Origin: Anaerolineae bacterium
GTDB lineage: Bacteria; Chloroflexota; Anaerolineae; 4572-78; J111
Direction: 5' to 3'
Assembly: GCA_023151115.1 (NCBI GenBank)
Contig: JAKLJP010000010.1
Coordinates: forward strand, 156,159-220,158
Length of the DNA: 64,000 nt
In this document: positions 60,334 through 64,000 of the stretch, one piece after another
Position numbering within the stretch: the stretch's first letter is position 1
Layout of the letters: every line of letters starts with the position of its first letter
The notes under the pieces: model-generated
The model's input: the letters and a program-made list of their open reading frames with translations, nothing else
Database searches by the model: none
What the model was told of the DNA's origin: nothing
Position numbers and translations under genes: made by a program

Positions 60334-62655
60334 ATGAAATTTACCGATGGCTACTGGCACATGCGAGCGGGTGTGACCCCGCACTTTCCCGTTCATGTGC
60401 ATGAAGTCGAAGTTGCGCCGGATGCCTTGACCGTCTATGGCCCCACCCGGCGGCTGACCAGCCGGGGCGCTACCCTGAATCTACCCCTGCTGACGGTGCG
60501 CTTTTCATCCCCCATGCCCAACATTATCCGGGTGCAGATAGTTCATCACAAGGGGCGGCGGCCCCGCCGGCCGGAATTTGAGCTCTATCCTCAGCCCGCG
60601 CCGGTAGAAATTACCGACACACCTCAGGCCGCCACCCTGACCAGCGGCCGCCTGACCGTGCGGGTAGAAAAAGAAGGCGATTGGCGCATTGACTTCATGG
60701 ATGGCCAGCGCCTTATCACCGGCAGCGGTTGGCGGGGGATGGGATACATTGAGACGGCCGAGGCCGCCTACATCCACGAGCAGTTGAACTTGGGCGTCGG
60801 CGAGTGCGTTTACGGCCTGGGCGAACGTTTCACCCCCTTTGTCAAAAACGGCCAGGTAGTGGATTTGTGGAACGAGGACGGCGGCGCCAGCAGCGAGCAG
60901 GCTTACAAAAATGTGCCCTTTTACCTGACCAATCGGGGCTACGGGGTCTTTGTCAACCACCCCGAATTGGTCTCTTTTGAAGTGGCTTCGGAAAAAGTCG
61001 AGCGGGTGCAGTTCAGTGTGCCGGGCGAGTCTCTAGACTACTTCCTTATCTACGGTCCCTCGCCCAAAGAGGTGCTGGCCCGCTACACAGCCCTGACCGG
61101 GCGGCCGGCCCTGCCGCCGGCCTGGTCGTTTGGCCTGTGGCTGTCCACCTCCTTCACCACCGACTATGACGAAGGTACCGTCACCAGTTTTATCCAGGGC
61201 ATGGCCGAGCGTGACCTGCCGCTGCATGTCTTCCACTTCGATTGCTTCTGGATGAAGGAGTTTCACTGGGTCAATCTGGAGTGGGATAAACGGGTGTTTC
61301 CCGACCCGGAAGGAATGTTGAAACGGCTAAAGGCACGCGGCTTGCGGGTCTGCCTCTGGATTAATCCCTATATTGCCCAGCGCTCGGCCCTGTTTGACGA
61401 AGGCATGAACAACGGCTATCTGGTCAAACGGCCCGACGGCGACGTGTGGCAGTGGGACCGCTGGCAGGCAGGCATGGCTCTGGTGGATTTCACCAACCCC
61501 GCCGCCTGCCGCTGGTTTGGCGACAAGCTGCGGGCGCTGGTGGACATGGGTGTGGACTCCTTCAAAACCGACTTTGGCGAGCGTATCCCGACCGAGGTGG
61601 TCTATTTTGACGGTTCCGACCCGGTCAAGATGCACAACTATTACACCTATTTATATAATAAAACGGTTTTTGAGGTGCTGGAAGAAAAGTTAGGCAAAGG
61701 GCAGGCGACGGTTTTTGCCCGCTCGGCCACGACGGGCGGGCAGCAGTTCCCCGTTCACTGGGGCGGCGACAACACCGCCACCTTTGAGTCCATGGCCGAA
61801 AGCCTGCGCGGCGGCCTATCGCTGTGCCTGTCGGGCTTTGGTTTTTGGAGCCACGACATCGGCGGCTTTGAGCAGACGGCCCCGGCGGAGGTGTACAAGC
61901 GCTGGTGCGCCTTTGGCCTGCTGTCGTCGCACAGCCGCTTGCACGGCAGCCAGTCGTACCGGGTGCCCTGGCTGTTTGACGAGGAAGCGGTGGACGTGCT
62001 GCGCTTCTTTACCAAGCTCAAGTGCCGCTTGATGCCTTATTTGTTTAACGCCGCCCGCGAAGCCCACGAGGCCGGTATTCCTATGATGCGGGCCATGCTT
62101 CTGGAATTTCCCGAAGACCCGGCTTGCGACACGCTCGACCGGCAGTACATGCTGGGCGAGTCGCTGCTGGTGGCCCCGGTTTTTACCCAGGATGGTACGG
62201 TAGATTACTATCTGCCGCCGGGCCGCTGGACCCACTTCCTGACCGGCCAGGTGATCGAGGGCGGCCATTGGCTGCGCGAGAAGCATGATTTTCTGAGCCT
62301 GCCGCTCATGGTGCGGCCCAACTCGGTTATCACCACCGGCAGCCGCGAGGAACGGCCAGACTATGATTATAGCGATGGCGTCACTTTGCAGGTCTACGAA
62401 TTGGCGGAGGAGGCAAATATTTCCACTATTATTCCTTCACCGGTCGGCGGCGTAGCAGCGACGTTTACGGTAAAGCGTGAAGGCCGGACAATAACTACAC
62501 AACAGCAAGGCACAGCCAAACGTTGGCAACTGCTACTGGTGAATATCTCGGCCCTGGCCTCGGTTGAAGGCGGTACAGTCACACCCACCCCGTCGGGTAT
62601 GCGTGTAATGCCGGCAGAGGGTGTGGCAACCCTCAAAATCTTGCTCAACGCATAA
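60334..62655 (+). CDS. GH31 alpha-xylosidase (YicI-like)
   Basis: 773 aa, close in length to E. coli YicI (772 aa). Catalytic nucleophile D413 in SFKTDFGERIPTEV and acid/base D479 in HWGGDN sit within three residues of the YicI positions. The KTDFGE motif is typical of alpha-xylosidases rather than alpha-glucosidases. N-terminal beta-sandwich (about 25-250), (beta/alpha)8 barrel (about 260-590) and C-terminal beta domains follow. It likely releases xylose from isoprimeverose-type oligosaccharides taken up by the linked ABC importer. Confidence 0.92.
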   Translation: MKFTDGYWHMRAGVTPHFPVHVHEVEVAPDALTVYGPTRRLTSRGATLNLPLLTVRFSSPMPNIIRVQIVHHKGRRPRRPEFELYPQPAPVEITDTPQAATLTSGRLTVRVEKEGDWRIDFMDGQRLITGSGWRGMGYIETAEAAYIHEQLNLGVGECVYGLGERFTPFVKNGQVVDLWNEDGGASSEQAYKNVPFYLTNRGYGVFVNHPELVSFEVASEKVERVQFSVPGESLDYFLIYGPSPKEVLARYTALTGRPALPPAWSFGLWLSTSFTTDYDEGTVTSFIQGMAERDLPLHVFHFDCFWMKEFHWVNLEWDKRVFPDPEGMLKRLKARGLRVCLWINPYIAQRSALFDEGMNNGYLVKRPDGDVWQWDRWQAGMALVDFTNPAACRWFGDKLRALVDMGVDSFKTDFGERIPTEVVYFDGSDPVKMHNYYTYLYNKTVFEVLEEKLGKGQATVFARSATTGGQQFPVHWGGDNTATFESMAESLRGGLSLCLSGFGFWSHDIGGFEQTAPAEVYKRWCAFGLLSSHSRLHGSQSYRVPWLFDEEAVDVLRFFTKLKCRLMPYLFNAAREAHEAGIPMMRAMLLEFPEDPACDTLDRQYMLGESLLVAPVFTQDGTVDYYLPPGRWTHFLTGQVIEGGHWLREKHDFLSLPLMVRPNSVITTGSREERPDYDYSDGVTLQVYELAEEANISTIIPSPVGGVAATFTVKREGRTITTQQQGTAKRWQLLLVNISALASVEGGTVTPTPSGMRVMPAEGVATLKILLNA

Positions 62656-62668
62656 CTGCTCGACCCTC

Positions 62669-62762
62669 ATGTCATTTCGAGGCCGTAAGGCCGAGAAATC
62701 CCCAGGACGTAACTTGTAAAAGTAACATACCGGGGATTTCTCCCCTCGGTCGAAATGACATG
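62669..62762. repeat. GTCATTTCGAGG / CCTCGGTCGAAATGAC hairpin
   Basis: CATGTCATTTCGAGGCCGTAAGG...GAGAAATCCCC pairs with GGGGATTTCTCCCCTCGGTCGAAATGACATG. It follows the alpha-xylosidase stop and belongs to the same family as 38844-38979 and 56533-56580. The rest of the 367-bp gap holds the promoter and operator below. Confidence 0.92.
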
Positions 62763-62886
62763 ACTTTTCCGACCTCTGGACACACTCTGTCAGGGTACTA
62801 TCAAATCATTAGCCATTGTCTTTGATGTGATTAAATCTTTCGAGATCGGCCAGCCGGTGCATATTGTTGCTTCTTAACCCTTTCGC

Positions 62887-62915
62887 TTGACATTCCCCGT
62901 AAAATGATGTAATCT
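62887..62915 (+). promoter_or_regulatory. Predicted promoter of the GntR-family gene
   Basis: Perfect TTGACA, a 17-bp spacer and TAATCT, 108 bp upstream of the ATG at 63023. Confidence 0.75.
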
Positions 62916-62919
62916 TTTA

Positions 62920-62940
62920 CAAATTCATTGAATGAATTTG
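62920..62940 (+). promoter_or_regulatory. Perfect 21-bp palindrome, likely GntR operator
   Basis: CAAATTCATT, a central G and AATGAATTTG, immediately downstream of the -10 box and across the expected transcription start. This position and symmetry fit autorepression by the FadR-like protein encoded next. Confidence 0.8.
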
Positions 62941-63022
62941 TGCTTCATACCACGATTTTCTTCGTTTATTTTTAACCCATTCCTTTGCTGCCTTATTTCT
63001 GTTTGATGAGATCAGGGGTCCA

Positions 63023-63745
63023 ATGGCGGATAACCAAGCCAAACGCACGCTCATTTATGAAACCGTCATCGAGTATATCAAAGCCCAACTTATCAACGGC
63101 GAATTGAAACCCGGCGCTCGTCTACCCACCGTCGCAGCGATGGCTGAACAGTTAGAGGTGGGCCAGGCTTCTGTCCGAGAAGCCTATCGCATCCTGGAAA
63201 GTATGGGCATTCTGGAAGTTACCCAGGGGCGGGGAACGTTTGTGTCGGTTGCCATCCACGATAGGGGCGCGGTGTTACGCCATTTTCAATTGGCCGAACA
63301 ACAAACCCTGGCTCATCTGTTGGAAACTCGCAAACTGCTTGAGCCGGGGATTACCGCCTTAGCCGCGCGGCGAGCCAAGCCCGCCGAAGCGCAGGCCATT
63401 TTGGACGCGGCCTTAGAAATGGAACATCTGGCCCAGCAGGGTCAAGATTTTATTGAGCCGGATGTGCGTTTTCACGAATTGATCTTGTTGGCCGCCCATA
63501 ATCCCGTTGTTACCAAAATTTTTGCCGCGCTAAGTGATTTATTGTTAGACAGCCGCCGGCTCTCCAGCCGAATACCCGGCGCTACCGAAAAAGCCATCCA
63601 CTTTCACAAGCTAATCGCCCTGGCCATTAAAGAAGGCAATGCCAGCACCGCTCAAGCGCTCATGTACCAACATGTGGATGATGTGGAACGGGACATTTTG
63701 CGGGCACGCGCGGAGGGAGGTGATACCCCCAAGAAAAACCCATAA
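63023..63745 (+). CDS. GntR/FadR-family transcriptional regulator (FCD domain)
   Basis: 240 aa. GntR winged helix (about 8-75; LPTVAAMAEQLEVGQASVRE split; YRILESMGILEVTQGRGTFV split) and a C-terminal FCD domain (about 95-225) with metal-ligand type residues in DVRFHELILLAAHN and FHKLIALAI. FCD regulators bind organic acids. The metabolic genes it controls are not identifiable; self-control through the upstream palindrome is likely. Confidence 0.92.
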   Translation: MADNQAKRTLIYETVIEYIKAQLINGELKPGARLPTVAAMAEQLEVGQASVREAYRILESMGILEVTQGRGTFVSVAIHDRGAVLRHFQLAEQQTLAHLLETRKLLEPGITALAARRAKPAEAQAILDAALEMEHLAQQGQDFIEPDVRFHELILLAAHNPVVTKIFAALSDLLLDSRRLSSRIPGATEKAIHFHKLIALAIKEGNASTAQALMYQHVDDVERDILRARAEGGDTPKKNP

Positions 63746-63868
63746 ACGACAAATCAATAGGGTTGGCCCGCCTTGAAGATGAGCAGGCGTTCTAAAAAAT
63801 AGGGAGATACCGTTGACCCGCCAAGTCTAGCCGATATCCCCCGTTCAACATAACTGTCAGAACAACTC

Positions 63869-63883
63869 GGCGCGTTTCGCGCC
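63869..63883. terminator. GGCGCG-TTT-CGCGCC hairpin near the window end
   Basis: A perfect 6-bp GC stem with CAGAA and TTCTG flanks that extend pairing. No T-run follows, so it is a terminator candidate only. No gene is seen in 63746-64000. Confidence 0.4.
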
Positions 63884-64000
63884 TGAACGCTTCTGTTAGC
63901 TATGCCTCTTTTCTATTGTATCAGAGGGAAGAGGATCAAGCAAGGTGAGATTTAGGGTGTGTTCAGATTTGGGGGCGAATTCGGTGGATAGCGTAGACAG

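Overview
The window reads as a chromosomal segment of a GC-rich, free-living bacterium, most likely a Chloroflexota (Anaerolineae-type) genome. I infer this from the gene families together: a MurF-alanine racemase fusion, bactofilin, HspR, a sortase, Pro/Thr-linker lipoproteins, many GTG/TTG starts, nSTAND-WD40 giants, and intergenic spacers full of hairpin repeats. No marker gene (rRNA, ribosomal protein) is present to prove the phylum. Gene density is high and most genes are housekeeping.

Layout. 1-4.7 kb (minus): mutS2 (runs off the left edge), cvpA, bactofilin, lspA and an HD-domain hydrolase. 4.9-8.4 kb (plus): a secreted Met/Gly-rich duplicated protein followed by an OmpR-type regulator and a sensor kinase that also has a Met/His-rich extracytoplasmic loop. 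8.5-11.5 kb: an FGE-fold protein with an adaptor-like N-terminus, and a glycosidase-amidase fusion without a signal peptide. 11.7-15.2 kb: a membrane-microdomain operon of YqiJ-like protein, flotillin and a two-helix pore protein. 15.2-20.4 kb (minus): small tail-anchored protein, sortase, DUF5662 protein, and dnaJ-hspR-murJ behind a HAIR-like HspR operator. 20.5-27.5 kb: LysM protein, DUF2877 protein, DUF3048 and propeller lipoproteins, a pterin-dependent methyltransferase, a membrane protein and a TPR protein. 27.5-33.1 kb (minus): GlcD-type oxidase, Uma2 protein, a Phd/VapC-type toxin-antitoxin pair and the MurF-Alr fusion. 33.4-34.5 kb (plus): a TrmO-chorismate mutase fusion and tRNA genes for Leu, Glu and His. 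34.9-44.2 kb: two converging giant nSTAND-ATPase/WD40 genes, the second preceded by a small adaptor gene. 44.4-55.2 kb: RpiB, alpha/beta hydrolases, HpcH/HpaI aldolase, MazE/MazF-like pair, SRPBCC membrane protein, ArfB, MFS transporter, a REP-associated (RAYT/IS200-like) transposase between REP hairpins, a CatE-like dioxygenase, and two-subunit serine dehydratase. 55.2-63.7 kb: a LacI regulator divergent from a sugar ABC importer (binding protein plus two permeases, no ATPase) and a YicI-like alpha-xylosidase, then a GntR/FadR regulator with its own operator.

Two things stand out. First, three proteins share an N-terminal helical segment (an EREAK-GGNAPLEL type motif), and two of the three nSTAND-neighbourhood proteins share a second, beta-type GN/GD repeat. 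These are the marks of the modular adaptor-STAND-WD40 conflict or signalling systems, and here they are spread over one 36 kb stretch. Second, at least two dozen gene boundaries carry long hairpins built from short, imperfect tandem words. The word differs from site to site while the architecture is the same, and one G-rich version (8-bp unit) has inserted in frame into mutS2, the sensor kinase and the FGE-fold gene.
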